Shown here piece by piece: positions 21,694 to 32,186 of a DNA stretch of 64,000 nucleotides. Origin of the DNA: Hygrophila difformis (Eukaryota; Streptophyta; Magnoliopsida; Lamiales; Acanthaceae). The stretch lies in NCBI GenBank assembly GCA_030278955.1, contig JAOANR010000010.1:13561086-13625085 (forward strand), given 5' to 3'. Numbering within the stretch: position 1 is the stretch's first letter; each line of letters opens with the position of its first letter. Both the position numbers and the translations under genes were made by a program. The notes beneath the pieces are model-generated. The model did not search any database. It saw nothing but the letters and a program-made list of their open reading frames with translations, and had not been told where the DNA came from.

Positions 21694-23496
21694 GCCTTTG
21701 GTTAGGGTGCAGAGACCCATGTCTCTTGATGTACTGTGGCACATCCAAGCCATTGATGAAATATTGAAATCAATGGCTAAGATTTATACAAAGGGTACTA
21801 TTGTAATTTCAATAAGATCCAAATAATCTCTATTCATTTTTCTCAATTCTCATGCTCATACTTCTCTCTCTCTCTCATAATCTACTTTTTCTTTTTGGAA
21901 TTTCTAAAATTTGATAGGAAATTTACATTACTTGTATCGAGTAGGTAAATTTTCATATATAGAACGTCAAAATCCGAGTTCGTTTGAGAAAGTTAGAGTC
22001 ATTTGAAGTTAATTGCGATTTTAAAAACGTAGCATTTACATTTCAGCGACGATGGCTTTGCAATTCAGCGACGGGAGCTTTACAATTCAGCGACAGAGCA
22101 TATATTTCAGCGACATAGCCTATACAACATAGTTTTTATGACAAACTCCAAATGGTTCTAACTTTTTCAAATGAGCTCGGATTTGGACGTTCTTTATATG
22201 AAAATCTATCTACTCAACACAAGGAATTTAAATATCCTACCAAAATTTAGAAAGTCTAACCAGATAAATATCGTATTTTTAAAATAACGAGAATAAGATA
22301 TCATTTCCTTTGAAAATCTGGTATTTATCAATTTGTAATTTTAAAAATTTGATAGGAAATTTAAATTCCTTGCATCGAGTAGATAGATTTTCATAAAAAG
22401 AATGTGAAAATCCGAGTTTATTTGAGAAAGTTAGAGCCATTTGAAGTTCATTGCGATTTTCAGAAACGGTGGCTATACATTTCAGCGACGATGGCTATGT
22501 AATTCAGCGACGAGGGCTTTACAATTCAGCGACGGAGGCGTTATAATTTAGCGATATAGCCTATGCATTTCAGCGACGTAGCCAATACAACAAAATTTAT
22601 GTGACAAACTTCAAATGGCTCTAACTTTCTCAAATGACTTCCGATTTGGACGTTCTTTATATGAAAATCTATCTACTCAATGCAAGGAATTTAAATATCC
22701 TCTCAAATTTTAGAAAGTCTAAACATATACTAAATATCATATTTTCAAAACAACGAGCATAAGATATCTTTTTTTTTAAAATCTGGTATTTATCTATTTG
22801 TAATTTCCAAAATTTTATGGGAAATTTAGATTCATTGCATCAAGTAGGTAGATTTTCATAAAAGAACATCAAAATCCGAATTCGTTTGAGAAAGTTAGAG
22901 CCATTTGAAGTGCATTACGATTTTAAAAAACACAGTCTTTACATTTCAGCGACGGTGGCTATGTAATTCAGCGACGGAGCCTTTACAATTCAGCGATGGA
23001 GACATTACAATTAAGCGACATAGTCTATGCATTTCAACGACGTAGTATATACAACAAAATTTATATTACAAACTTCAAATGGCTCCAACTTTCTCAAATG
23101 AGCTCGGATTTGGACGTTCTTTATATGAAAAGTTATCTACTTGATGCAAGGAATCTAAATATCCGATCATATTTTAGAAATTCAAAATAGAAAAATAGAA
23201 AATTAAGAGGAATGAAAGACTGACGAGTGAAAGAGATGAATAAAGATAATTTCTCTATTATTATTCCATGAATTGTGTCAAAGGAGTGATAACTTATGCA
23301 AATTTTTTATATGATCTTTATTTAAGGATAGAAATCACTAAATTGATTTTGTGAATGATTTTATTACAAAAGATATAATTATTTATATTTGACAATTCTA
23401 CCCTTTTTATTTTATAGCCATTGGATATTTTTGTATGGTTGAGATGATTTGTCTTGATGTACTACCATTCACATTGGTAGTACCATAATCATTCCC
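21694..23496. mobile_element. Non-autonomous Mutator-like element carrying three tandem palindromes
   Basis: The 10-mer ATGTTTTATT flanks it at 21684-21693 and 23497-23506; Mutator-like elements make 9-bp duplications, so one base may be chance. The ends are imperfect inverted repeats: the left CAATGGCTAAGATTTATAC and AAAGGGTACTATTGT match the inverse of the right end (CAATGGCTATAAAATAAAA, AAAGGGTAGAATTGT), and TTGATGTAC / GTAGTACATCAAG are also mirrored. The interior is three long palindromes. No transposase is present. The assignment to Mutator-like rests on duplication length and long diverged TIRs, so the superfamily is probable rather than certain. Confidence 0.65.
21900..23180. repeat. 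Three tandem imperfect palindromes with AGCGAC minisatellite loops
   Basis: Units at about 21900-22254, 22335-22716 and 22806-23180. Each begins TTTGATAGGAAATTTA-like, runs through CGAGTTCGTTTGAGAAAGTT, and ends with the inverse (CTTTCTCAAATGAGCTCGGA to AATTTAGAAA), giving arms of about 130 bp. The loop of each holds four or five copies of a 24-27-bp word TTCAGCGACGRNGGC. The linkers are also self-complementary (CCAGATAAATATC against AATCTGGTATTTATC). Transcripts would fold into long hairpins, a possible source of small RNAs (inference). Confidence 0.85.
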
Positions 23497-23506
23497 ATGT
23501 TTTATT

Positions 23507-24138
23507 ATTATAATATTATCTTCTTCTTATCCAAACAATAGGTTAGTTTATCGGGTAAGTTACCATTTTTCTTTTCCTTTTCTTTTTTCTCTTTAAATCC
23601 TTGTTAGAAATTAATTAGTGGTAATTGGAGGGATACCTGGGAATTCACTCACCGCACTTGTTTCGGCAATTATCTTCTTAAATAGTAACAAAATAAATAT
23701 CTATAATAATGTCATCTAAGTAATTGGAAATTTTTGAATAAATATAATATTAAATTTAAAAAGTGGTATAAACATTAGACTATAAATTCTCTCCAGTACA
23801 AATATAAAGACTTATACGTGGATGAGGTGGTTGCCAATGCTATGTACATATCAATCCATATGTCATTGTAAGGCTGAGTAATTTTCTTATTTCTTTTTTT
23901 TTTTAATTATAAATGTGTGTGTATATGTATATACATTAATACTTATAAAGATGTATGGTTGAATTTTGAGTGACAACCTTATTGGTTAGCCAATCACTCT
24001 CATTTAAGGAAAATCAATCTTAATGTAATAATAAATTCTTAATATTTTTTTTCATGTAAAGACTATATTGTCACCATTAAATTTAATTCAATTTATATTT
24101 TCTTCAGAAATATACAATTAACGTTCAATCTTTAATTA
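23507..24138. other. AT-rich non-coding DNA
   Basis: No gene or element ends recognised. Confidence 0.5.
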
Positions 24139-24147
24139 AGCCTTAAC

Positions 24148-24318
24148 GGAGATGATGACTTAGCCCAAGTGGTTAAGTCTCTCGAGTTTCAACAGAATGT
24201 TGGAGATTCGATTCCCCACCAGCCCCCTGTCCGTCCCTTTTATTCCCCTGTAATTTATGTGGTATGAGCTCCAACCACCATTTCCTAGCTTGTATAGGTT
24301 GTTTAGGAAAAAAAAAAA
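24148..24318 (+). mobile_element. SINE, tRNA-derived, with poly(A) tail
   Basis: Pol III promoter boxes are visible: A box TAGCCCAAGTGGTTAAG (24161-24177) and B box AGATTCGATTCCCC (24205 on). The body has CCGTCCCTTTTATTCCCCTG and the tail is a run of 12 A. The flanks AGCCTTAAC (24139-24147) and AGCCATAAC (24319-24327) match at eight of nine positions and are taken as the target duplication. The copies at 29260 and 29915 are of the same family. SINEs encode nothing and rely on LINE enzymes. Confidence 0.85.
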
Positions 24319-24613
24319 AGCCATAACAGAACACATCAGCCGTTTCCTATTGACACCTTACACATCATCCTACTCACAATCTCACGTCATCATTCTTACA
24401 TTTATATCTATATTCATATATAATAAATGTATTTATATTATACAAAACATCTTGAAACAATCTTTCCATAATATTTTGAAACAATTTAAAGATATTCTAA
24501 ACGCAAAACTGTATAGGAACAAATTTTATTCACACATACATAATTGTGTGTATATATATTGGAGTATGGCTTGAATATGAAAATACTGTGTCCAAACCTC
24601 TTGTACAGAATTA

Positions 24614-24874
24614 TTTCATCTGTTCTCATATAAATGCACCCTTCCTGCATTTCATGCAGTCCAAGACACATTTTTAAATATTTATAACTCAAATTGTATA
24701 TAAGTAAAAAAATATAAAAATTTGATATTATAAAACTATGTGATTAGACGAATCTAACAAGATCTCACATGACTATATTTTTTCTTATATAACTATGTCT
24801 AAAAAATTAGTCAAAGTTACCCAATGAATAGTTACTATTACGCAAATGATTCACTTATATGAGAATGGAGGTAG
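24614..24874. mobile_element. Stowaway-like MITE
   Basis: The left end TTTCATCTGTTCTCATATAA and the inverse of the right end, CTACCTCCATTCTCATATAA, pair as terminal inverted repeats between TA dinucleotides (24612-24613, 24875-24876). The core ATTAGACGAATCTAACAAGA is shared with the MITEs at 28976 and 31303. No coding capacity. Confidence 0.75.
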
Positions 24875-24894
24875 TATTGTTTAGAGATTTTTCT

Positions 24895-25060
24895 TTTTTT
24901 GTGACATGGACTTAGAAGGCGAACAAAGACTGGGAATCCAAGCAACACAAATAACAAATGAATAAACGAGAGGAAAATGGGCTAGGTGGGGATTCGAACT
25001 CCGGACCATAAGTTTTGGAGGTAGAGATTTGACTACTAAGCCAAGTCTTAATCCATTTTT
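24895..25060 (-). mobile_element. SINE-like tRNA-derived element, minus strand
   Basis: On the minus strand the order is an A-box-like TGGCTTAGTAGTCAAATC, a B box GAGTTCGAATCCCC, an unrelated body, and an A-rich tail (CACAAAAAAAGAAAAA). The layout is that of a SINE. It differs in body sequence from the 24148 family. Target duplications were not found, and the ORF spanning it (24912-25106) is a shadow. Confidence 0.6.
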
Positions 25061-25064
25061 TTAG

Positions 25065-26048
25065 ATTTGATTTGATTTTGTTGATTACGAAGAAAAGATA
25101 TAACATACTTCATTTAGGATAAATCTAGCATATTTGTTTCTGATTGTAAAATAGATGATTTGTTTCATTTGTGGTTAGGTGATCATATCTCATGCCTATA
25201 CATTTTTTTTTTCCCTTCTGATTGGTGAGGACGATGCATAGTGCTGTGAGGCTAGTTAGGGTTTTAGTGACATGTACCTATGAGGGCTTGAGCGCTTTGG
25301 GATCTGAGGTCTGTATACTCCAATAAGATACTAGTACTTCATGGTAGCACACTAGTAGAATCTATTGCTAGTTGACATCCCTAGTTTTTCTCATTTTGAC
25401 ATCCATATAACGTTTGCCAAATTAAACAACATGAGCCATCGTCAATCTTCTCTGCAATAATGTGCTACAATGAGAGAATTCAACCGACTCCTATACAAGG
25501 TTATGTATGTTTATTTTCTTTTAATTTTTTAATCTTCTGGAACGAACCACTGTAATGAAGGACTCTTGATACCCATATCGGTCGTGATGTGACCCTTCAT
25601 ATCAGTTTATATAGTTGGGAGCAACTCACCTATCACTATTTAGTTTTAGTTGTGAATTTCTCATCCATAGTTTTCCATAAAGACAATAATAATTCAGTCT
25701 TTCCATACCCGCGCACACATATGTCGCTTTAGCAATATAATGTCCTATGATGTGTCATGTGCGATTGGAATAATGCTGAATTATTGTTGAGGGAACTAAC
25801 AAGTGAAAAGGAAGGTTCGGAACCAAGAAGTTGGCAGCATGAGGAATATATCTGTCAGGTGGTGTTGTCTTCATCGATCATGTGTAATAATAATGAATGA
25901 ACCTTGAATTGGAGTACAGTTTCTGGCTGACTCTCATTGGCTTTGGCACACAAGAGTAAAAATCGCTGGAAAATTAAAGTCATGTACTACGAGTGAGGAT
26001 CGGAACTGAGGATGGCATTTGTTGGGGAAGGTGGCAGGGAATATCAAT
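25065..26048. other. Non-coding DNA, nothing recognised
   Basis: No ORF, RNA gene or element termini seen. It is less AT-rich than the neighbours around 25440-25990, but no protein similarity is apparent in any frame. Confidence 0.45.
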
Positions 26049-26059
26049 TTTAATTAGGT

Positions 26060-26385
26060 TTCGGGTCGTGTTCGTGTCGGGTTGATCATGTTATATAATA
26101 TTTCAGGTCGGGTTTCGGGTCGACCTAATTTGAGAAAAAATCCAAAATGACTAACCCAACCATGAAACTTTTCGTGTCATTCGGGCTCGTTTTTTGGGTT
26201 ATGGCCAAAATTGCCACAATTTTAGGTTTCGGATCGTGTTCATGTCAAGTTGAGCAGGTGGTATAATATTTTAGGTCGGGTTTCGGGTCGACTTGATTTG
26301 GGAAAACCCCAAAATGTCTAAACACATACCTGAAATTTTTTGTGTCGATCGGGTTCGTTTTTCAGGTCGTGCCTAAACCCTACGT
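26060..26385. repeat. Two diverged direct copies of a TCGGGTT-rich unit (~160 bp)
   Basis: AGGTTTCGGGTCGTGTTCGT to CATTCGGGCTCGTTTTTTGG (26061-26197) recurs as AGGTTTCGGATCGTGTTCAT to CGATCGGGTTCGTTTTTCAG (26224-26364). TCGGGT-rich DNA of this kind is common inside plant hAT MITEs, but I could not find matching ends or an 8-bp duplication, so the class is left open. Confidence 0.55.
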
Positions 26386-26821
26386 GCTCTCACATTTTCA
26401 CATATATAGATATTAATAATTACTTTACTTACTAGGGTTAAAGTCTAGAGATAACATACTCTTGAGTTGAAGTTGAGCACTACCAAAAATATCTGAGTTG
26501 GAGGGCAAATGGGCAATTTTTATTTTAATGTGAAGTATTTTGTTATTACCATAAAGATCCACCACTACAAGATTTTTTTGGATTTAGCAACCTCACTTTG
26601 CGGTCGCTAAGAGGGGTATGGGGTTGCTAAAACCCATCAGCGACCGCACGTGAGGTCGCTATAGAGCTGGTTACAAATTGCGCGACGACCGCGCGGGCCG
26701 ATGTCGCAAACTCCAGCGACCTCATTAGCGACCGCACGGTGAAGTCGCAAATTCTAGCGACCGCATCAGCGACCTCGGATGGTGGTCGTTAGACTTGGCT
26801 CATGGTCCAAAATAAGAGGAA

Positions 26822-26905
26822 AAATGTACTCAAGAGGAATCGAACCCCTCTCATCACCATCACCCGCCCACTCATTAACCACTTTGGCTACTACCTACAC
26901 AACCA
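26822..26905 (-). repeat. tRNA-like (Pol III box) segment inside the CACTA element
   Basis: The minus strand reads TAGCCAAAGTGGTTAATGAG (A-box-like) and, about 30 bases on, GGGGTTCGATTCCTC (B box). It could be a captured tRNA or SINE head. The acceptor stem does not close, so it is not called a tRNA gene. Confidence 0.5.
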
Positions 26906-26961
26906 CTTATATTGCGCCACGTATCATTTATATAAATACTACTCAACTTTGTAAATTTGCT

Positions 26962-27025
26962 AGCAAGAAGACTCGAACCCCGATCTGGACGCACACTCGC
27001 GCACCAATTGACTACAATTCATTTC
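26962..27025 (-). repeat. Second tRNA-like segment inside the CACTA element
   Basis: The minus strand reads TAGTCAATTGGTGCGCGAG (A-box-like) and then GGGGTTCGAGTCTTC (B box). It has the same layout as the neighbouring segment but a different sequence. Confidence 0.45.
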
Positions 27026-27557
27026 ATGTCATTTTATGCAATGCTATATATATAATATAATTGTGTTATATACTTAAATTAGCTACTAAATAAAAAAAAA
27101 CTGATCAATTAATAAATAATATTAAAATTCAATAATTAAATTAAACATAAATTAGAATTACTTAAATCACTAATTAAATTGAAAAAAAATGAAATAGAGA
27201 TAATTAAATAAAATAATAAAACTATTCAAAAAATATAATAAAATAAAATTATCAAATAAATTATTAAAGAAATTCATTAATTACACCATTGACAAAATAA
27301 AAAATAAAATATTAAATAAATTGATAAGAAAACTAAAATTTAATAGAAATGAAATAAAATTAGTTAAGCGACCGCATTTGCGGTCGCTGACGCCGTCGCT
27401 AACTGCGACCGCAAAATATGCGGTCGTAATTGCGATTGTTGTATTCGCGACTTCTGTGGTCGCAGAATGTGGTCGTTAACGTCTGCAACCTCCGCTGAGG
27501 TCGCTATTTCCGACCACAAGTGTGTGGTCGCTATACAATATTTTTCTTGTAGTGCAC

Positions 27558-28149
27558 GACTTACATTAGTTGTGTATATAGGTAAAATTAAATTAATTGA
27601 AATTGTTTGGAGGGTGTTTGGATAATAAGGAATATAAAAAGTAATTATCTTCTTATTTTATTATTAAAAAGTAAATAATTAATTTAATCGTTCAAAAATG
27701 AAGTTGCATGCACAACCGATTATTTGCGTTTCGAAGACACAATAGTCAAATAATCTGACTCATCTCGTTTATCAAAACATCCTCTTGAATGTCTTATTCG
27801 TATTTGTTTTAGTTTTTTAATAATACAAAAAACTTATCAACATTTTGGATTTAGTTGTTAGCTGTTACACTTTTATCAACTAAATTTTAATGATTAGCTA
27901 ATTTTTATCAAGTGAATACTTTTTAATAAATATATAATTAAAACAGCTAGTCAAATCAGTATACTTAATCAGTTAACAACTAACCATTAATGTATCAGAC
28001 AGCAGCTAGAATCATGTACATGAGGATTACGCTATTAGTACGTAGAGGTGTTACCGTGAGTTATCTGGTGCTACTTTGTAAGGTTTGAAATTGAATATTT
28101 AACAAAGCCTCAATCTCCAATATAAATATAAATATATATATCTGCATAA
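27558..28149. other. AT-rich non-coding DNA
   Basis: No gene seen. It lies between the CACTA and hAT elements and has no recognisable termini. Confidence 0.5.
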
Positions 28150-28157
28150 TTGCTTAT

Positions 28158-28658
28158 CAGGGCCGGTCCTGACATTCTAAGGGCTCTAGGCAAAACAAAA
28201 TAATATGTCCCAATTTTTTTGGTGAACATCCGGATATCCCAGACCTCATCAATCCTAACACTAAATCCTGGTGGGTATTGAAAGATTATCTTTCTTAAAA
28301 AAGAATTTTATATACATAAAAGCTCGAGTCCGAATCTTTTGTTTAAAATAATATATTCCGATTGAATCTAAATAAGTATAAGTTTGAAATATTCTTAAAA
28401 ATTGAAAGTTTGTCAATATAAATATTTCCTTATGTTCATAAAAAGTTGTACTTTGTACTTTTTGGTGTAAAAAAAATTAAATAAGAAATTAAGTGTTAGT
28501 TTTATTTTGTTAAAAGAGGAAAACAAAACAATTAAATGAAACACATTAATATCATAGCAACAAAAAATTATTATTAAAATTTTAAAATAAAATTTAGGCC
28601 CCTTTTAAATGAGGGTCCTGGGTAATTGCACTTCCGGCCACCCTCAGGATCAGCCCTG
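28158..28658. mobile_element. Non-autonomous hAT element, CAGGGCCGGTCCTGA termini
   Basis: The left end CAGGGCCGGTCCTGA matches the inverse of the right end (CAGGGCTGATCCTGA) at 13 of 15 bases. The flanking octamers TTGCTTAT (28150-28157) and TTGCTCAT (28659-28666) agree at seven of eight positions, so an 8-bp hAT-type duplication with one later change. 501 bp, AT-rich interior, no transposase. An ORF starting at 28609 straddles the right end and is not a gene. Confidence 0.88.
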
Positions 28659-28975
28659 TTGCTCATGGTTGCAATTTAGTAAGATATTAAAATTCCGATT
28701 CGATCATACGATCCTAATCCTGACAAGATTCGTAATATCCGCTTGGTGCTTAAATCATCCCCGGATTTTGAACTGTTACGTAACTTATTTGAAGACAACT
28801 CATTTGCAGATGCTCTAGCAAAAGCGTGGAGCAAAGTCGATTGAATTTTTTATTCCTCCATTCCTTTTCTGTAGATTTGTTTTTTCCTCTTTTGCAGACG
28901 CTGGCGTTGTGTACCAAAAAATATATTAGAACTCTAAAATGATACTAAATATAAGAATTTTTAAGCATATACATA

Positions 28976-29235
28976 CTCCTTCCGTTTTTTAAAAAAAGCT
29001 ACATTTACAAATGTGACACTATTCACAAAAATACTTTAACTAAATGTTTTATGATAGTTATACAAGTTAAAATATAGCCAAGTGAGATTTTGTTAGATTC
29101 GTCTCATCTTGTAATTTTTAGATATCGAACTTTTAGAATTTTTACTTGTACCGAACTTGAGTTATAAGTTGTTTAAAATGTGCATTGGACTACGTGTTGG
29201 GTGGATCGGTAGCAAATATTAAAAAACAGAGGAAG
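28976..29235. mobile_element. Stowaway-like MITE
   Basis: The left end CTCCTTCCGTTTTTTAA and the inverse of the right end CTTCCTCTGTTTTTTAA pair, bounded by TA (28974-28975, 29236-29237). The body has AGATTCGTCTCATCTTGTA, the inverse of the core of 6887-7148. Non-coding. Confidence 0.82.
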
Positions 29236-29259
29236 TATTACTTTAACAAATGAAAAGGC

Positions 29260-29425
29260 CTTGGGGATGAGGACTTGCCCAAACGACTAAATTCATGCCA
29301 TCCAACCCTAAGGTTGGGGTTTCGATTCATTACCTGGCCCTATATCCCTCACCTTTATTCATTTATAATTGGTTTAGCATGAGCTTCCACCACAATTTCT
29401 CTGGCTTCGGCTCTTGAAAAAATAA
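29260..29425 (+). mobile_element. SINE, same family as 24148, diverged
   Basis: A-box-like GACTTGCCCAAACGACTAAA, B-box-like GGGGTTTCGATTCATTACC, the family body (TTATTCATTTATAATTGG, AGCATGAGCTTCCACCAC) and an A-rich end (GAAAAAATAAAAAGG). No clear target duplication. An old copy. Confidence 0.75.
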
Positions 29426-29514
29426 AAAGGTTTTAAATCAGACTAATAAATCACTTTCCCAAAAATTGGGTATTTTCTAATCAAGTACTATATATTTTTG
29501 TGAATTACTGGGTA

Positions 29515-29680
29515 TCCCAAATATTGCATATATGGACTCAAAATTAATCCCTCGAGGATCTGCATGGGCAATTATGGGCGCCTCTCCTCTCCCAAAGCAG
29601 TTTTTTGCATATACAATGCTCGAACCCGAAACCTTACTTAAGCGACTAGAACCCTAATTTACTCAAGCCAACTGCTGTTG
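29515..29680 (-). mobile_element. SINE-like tRNA-derived element of another family, minus strand
   Basis: The minus strand has GTTGGCTTGAGTAAATTAGG (A-box-like), then GTTTCGGGTTCGAGC (B box), then GTATATGCAAAAAACTGCTT and GGGAGAGGAGAGGCGCC in the body. The ends are uncertain. The structure suggests a SINE. Confidence 0.6.
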
Positions 29681-29914
29681 GTAGTATTATATATTTCGGT
29701 AAGAGTATTTTACACATTATAAATTAAATTCCATATAATCAAGTATATATATTTGGGTAAGAGTATTTTACATTGGTTCAGATTATATATTCCAAGATTT
29801 ACACAACGTACAGTGTAACTAGTGTTTTTAATTAAGAGATCCAATCCATTTGCAAACAAAGTTTTATTGATATATTTTCCGAAACATAATAAAATAACCT
29901 CTCCATTTTAATTA

Positions 29915-30042
29915 GCATCTAGAGGACTTGGACCGGTTGGAGGTTCGATTCTCCATTGGCCCCCTATCCATCTCTTTTATTCCCCTTTGTAATTCTGTAG
30001 CATGGACTCCCACCACCTCTTTCTCAGATCTTCAGTGGCTCC

Positions 30043-30045
<3 letters not shown>
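29915..30045 (+). mobile_element. SINE, 5'-truncated, same family as 24148
   Basis: The A box is degenerate, while the B box GGAGGTTCGATTCTCC and the body (CCCCCTATCCATCTCTTTTA, TTCCCCTTTGTAATTCTG, AGCATGGACTCCCACCACC) match the family. It runs straight into an (AT)n tract, which may have grown from the SINE tail. Confidence 0.75.

Positions 30046-30046
<1 letters not shown>

Positions 30047-30090
<44 letters not shown>
30047..30090. repeat. (AT)22 microsatellite
   Basis: An uninterrupted AT dinucleotide run of about 44 bp, directly at the 3' end of a SINE. Likely length-variable. Confidence 0.97.
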
Positions 30091-30094
<4 letters not shown>

Positions 30095-30204
30095 GTGCAC
30101 TCCTTTCCATATGTTTCGTTATAATTTATATGAGATGAGACAAGTTCTCGTTATAATTTTATGTAACATAAGTTATCGTCACTTACATCCTAATCTGCAT
30201 AAAT

Positions 30205-30566
30205 GAAAAAAAAAAAAAAAATCCATTTAGTCCCATAAGTTTTTTTAATTTCCAAAATCATCCCACAAATATCGAATTAGACGAATCCGTCCCATAACTA
30301 CTCTAATAATTGCCCAATTCATCCATGAACCGGTTTTTTGCTAATCCTCGCCGAACCCATCCCATAATTTTCCTAATGGAGGGATGGGTTCGGCGTGATT
30401 AGTATATTTATGGGACGGGTTCGGCGATGATTAGCGAAAAAGCGGATTCATAGACGGGTTTGGCTATGATTAGGGTAGTTATGGGACAGATTCATCCAAA
30501 TCAATATTTGTTGGACTGTTTTGAAATTTTTTTAAAATTATGCGACAATATGAGTTTTTTTTCCCC
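30205..30566. mobile_element. Palindromic MITE, probably Mutator-like, 9-bp TSD
   Basis: The whole 362 bp is an imperfect palindrome centred near 30390: TTTGCTAATCCTCGCCGAAC on the left pairs with the inverse of GTTCGGCGATGATTAGCGAA on the right, and GAATCCGTCCCATAACTAC pairs with the inverse of GTAGTTATGGGACAGATTC. The ends are purine-rich on the left and pyrimidine-rich on the right. The flanks TGCATAAAT (30196-30204) and TGTATAAAT (30567-30575) match at eight of nine positions, the Mutator-like duplication size. No coding. Confidence 0.72.
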
Positions 30567-30575
30567 TGTATAAAT

Positions 30576-31300
30576 TATTCAACAAAAAATAAATCAAATT
30601 CACAAATATTTCAATATAATTTTTAAAAAATTTCTCTAAAGATAGGTGATGCTCACTATCAATAAAAAAAATAATGTATGTATTATTTTTACTATCATAT
30701 TATACAGATCGATTTCTAGACAAGTGCTTTTGACTTTTACTTTTGCCAAAAACATTTTTCATGAAAAATTTATATTTGGATGGGATTTTCAGAAAAAGCA
30801 CCTCAAGAAGCTGCAAAAGTGCTTCTGGGTGCTTTTCCAAAAAGCTGAAGCAAAAAATAACTAGTAATGTGTGCAAAGTCTTAAATACTCCAACTAATTA
30901 TTTAAATTACACTATAAATATATATTATTCTCATAAGTAACATGTAATTTTTGGTACTTATAATATTCCAAAAGTACTTTTTATTTTTAAACATCCAAAC
31001 ATACTTTTGAAATAAAATTATTTTTCAAAAATTTTATTTAAATACAAAAGTTACATGCTTCTATTTTTTGCTTCTATTTTTACTTTTACTTTTGACTTCT
31101 ATTATTTTAAATAAAAGTCCATTCAAACAGGCCCGTGATATTCGACTCGTTGAAAAGATTATGTACAAATAAAAGCAATAACCCGCCTTTACGATAATAG
31201 GAAAGGAATGAATAAAAATCTCAAAACCCGAAACGTTGGTTGGCTATCTGTCACACGTTCTTGGAAATGTTGTGTAATATTTACTCCTCTTCTAAATTAT
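30576..31300. other. AT-rich non-coding DNA with GTGCTTTT-type repeats
   Basis: AGTGCTTTTGACTTTTACTT near 30723 and TTTTTACTTTTACTTTTGAC near 31074 bracket a segment with GAAAAAGCACCTC and AGTGCTTCTGGGTGCTTTT. Similar sequence is common in plant hAT MITEs, but no ends with a target duplication were found. The short ORFs here are not convincing. Confidence 0.45.
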
Positions 31301-31302
31301 TA

Positions 31303-31561
31303 CTCCCCCGTCCCACTTAACTTGTCTTGTTTCACTTTTGCACACAATCCAATGCACTTTTTTCAACTGCTAATATATCAAAATGTGTACAACAAAAAAT
31401 TATGTAAAATATATATTCTAAAACTACATGATTATACGATTCTAACAAGACCCAACTCGACTATTTTTCCCAAATATATACGTGCAATAAAATCGAGTCA
31501 AAGTAGAACAATGAACAGTGTCAAAAAGTCAAACAGGACAAGTTAGCTGGGACGGAGGGAG
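31303..31561. mobile_element. Stowaway MITE
   Basis: The left end CTCCCCCGTCCCACTTAACT and the inverse of the right end CTCCCTCCGTCCCAGCTAAC pair well, bounded by TA (31301-31302, 31562-31563). These are textbook Stowaway termini. The ORF at 31208-31546 crosses the left end and is spurious. Confidence 0.9.
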
Positions 31562-31589
31562 TAATACATTGGGGATTTCTCACAATTTA

Positions 31590-31801
31590 TTACTGAGTAA
31601 TTTTAATTTGACTTTTTCATACATTTATATATGATAAAATATAGTCAAATGAGATCTTGTTGGATTTATTTAATCACATAGATTTATAATATCAAATTTT
31701 CATAATTTTTATTTGTATGCAATTTGAGTTATTATGAATTAAAAATATGTATTGAATTGCATGAATATTGAATTGCATGAATATGAATACGAAGGTAGTA
31801 C
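31590..31801. mobile_element. Degenerate Stowaway-like MITE remnant
   Basis: The core AGTCAAATGAGATCTTGTTG followed by AATTTGAGTTATTATGAATT is the inverse of the core of 24614-24874. The right end is GAAGGTAGTA. The left end is lost or changed. An internal ATTGAATTGCATGAAT repeat is present twice. Confidence 0.6.
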
Positions 31802-32186
31802 TAAACAATAAAAAAGAATTAATTATCAATACAGTATTTACTAAATATACTGTTGGTTTCCATGAGGGGAAGTGATGGGATTTGTTGGAAAGCGTGGCAA
31901 GCAGATGATTATTTAATTTAAGGAAAAAGGTAAGGTTTGACAGTGATTTAATTTAATGATATTATCATGATCGTATCGGGATTAGGACATAGGGATAACG
32001 TAGCAGTTTGTTTTCCAGTACTTTCTGTGTACTGTTTGTCACCCTTTCCTTTTTAAAGGTACGCTTATCAAAACCTTTGATAGTTTGTGTCTCAATTATT
32101 TGACACCACAAGTCAGATCATTTCGCATTAAGGTCTGAGGATGGATACTATATACTTCAAGATCAAGATATTTATTTTACATAATA

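Larger units (their letters stand above)
26563..27554. mobile_element. Non-autonomous CACTA (En/Spm-like) element
   Basis: The left end is CACTACAAGATTTTTTT and the right end is the inverse (ATTTTTCTTGTAGTG). It is flanked by the 3-bp duplication CAC (26560-26562, 27555-27557), as expected for CACTA elements. Both subterminal 200-bp regions hold many copies of GCGACCGCA/TGCGGTCGC, in both orientations, the arrangement expected of transposase-binding repeats. The centre is AT-rich with no transposase. Two tRNA-like segments lie inside on the minus strand. The plus-strand ORF 26779-27060 runs through these and is not a credible gene. Confidence 0.93.

Noticed and set aside
24995..25055. Possible tRNA gene (GATTCGAAC box)
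   Set aside because: A and B boxes are present but no closed acceptor stem or anticodon arm; followed by SINE body and A-rich tail.
25200..26000. Possible host gene exons in the less AT-rich stretch
   Set aside because: No open frame above background, no splice-site-bounded coding pattern and no motif recognised.
26779..27060. 93-aa plus-strand ORF in the CACTA element
   Set aside because: Runs antisense through tRNA-like segments; no motif and no CACTA protein similarity.
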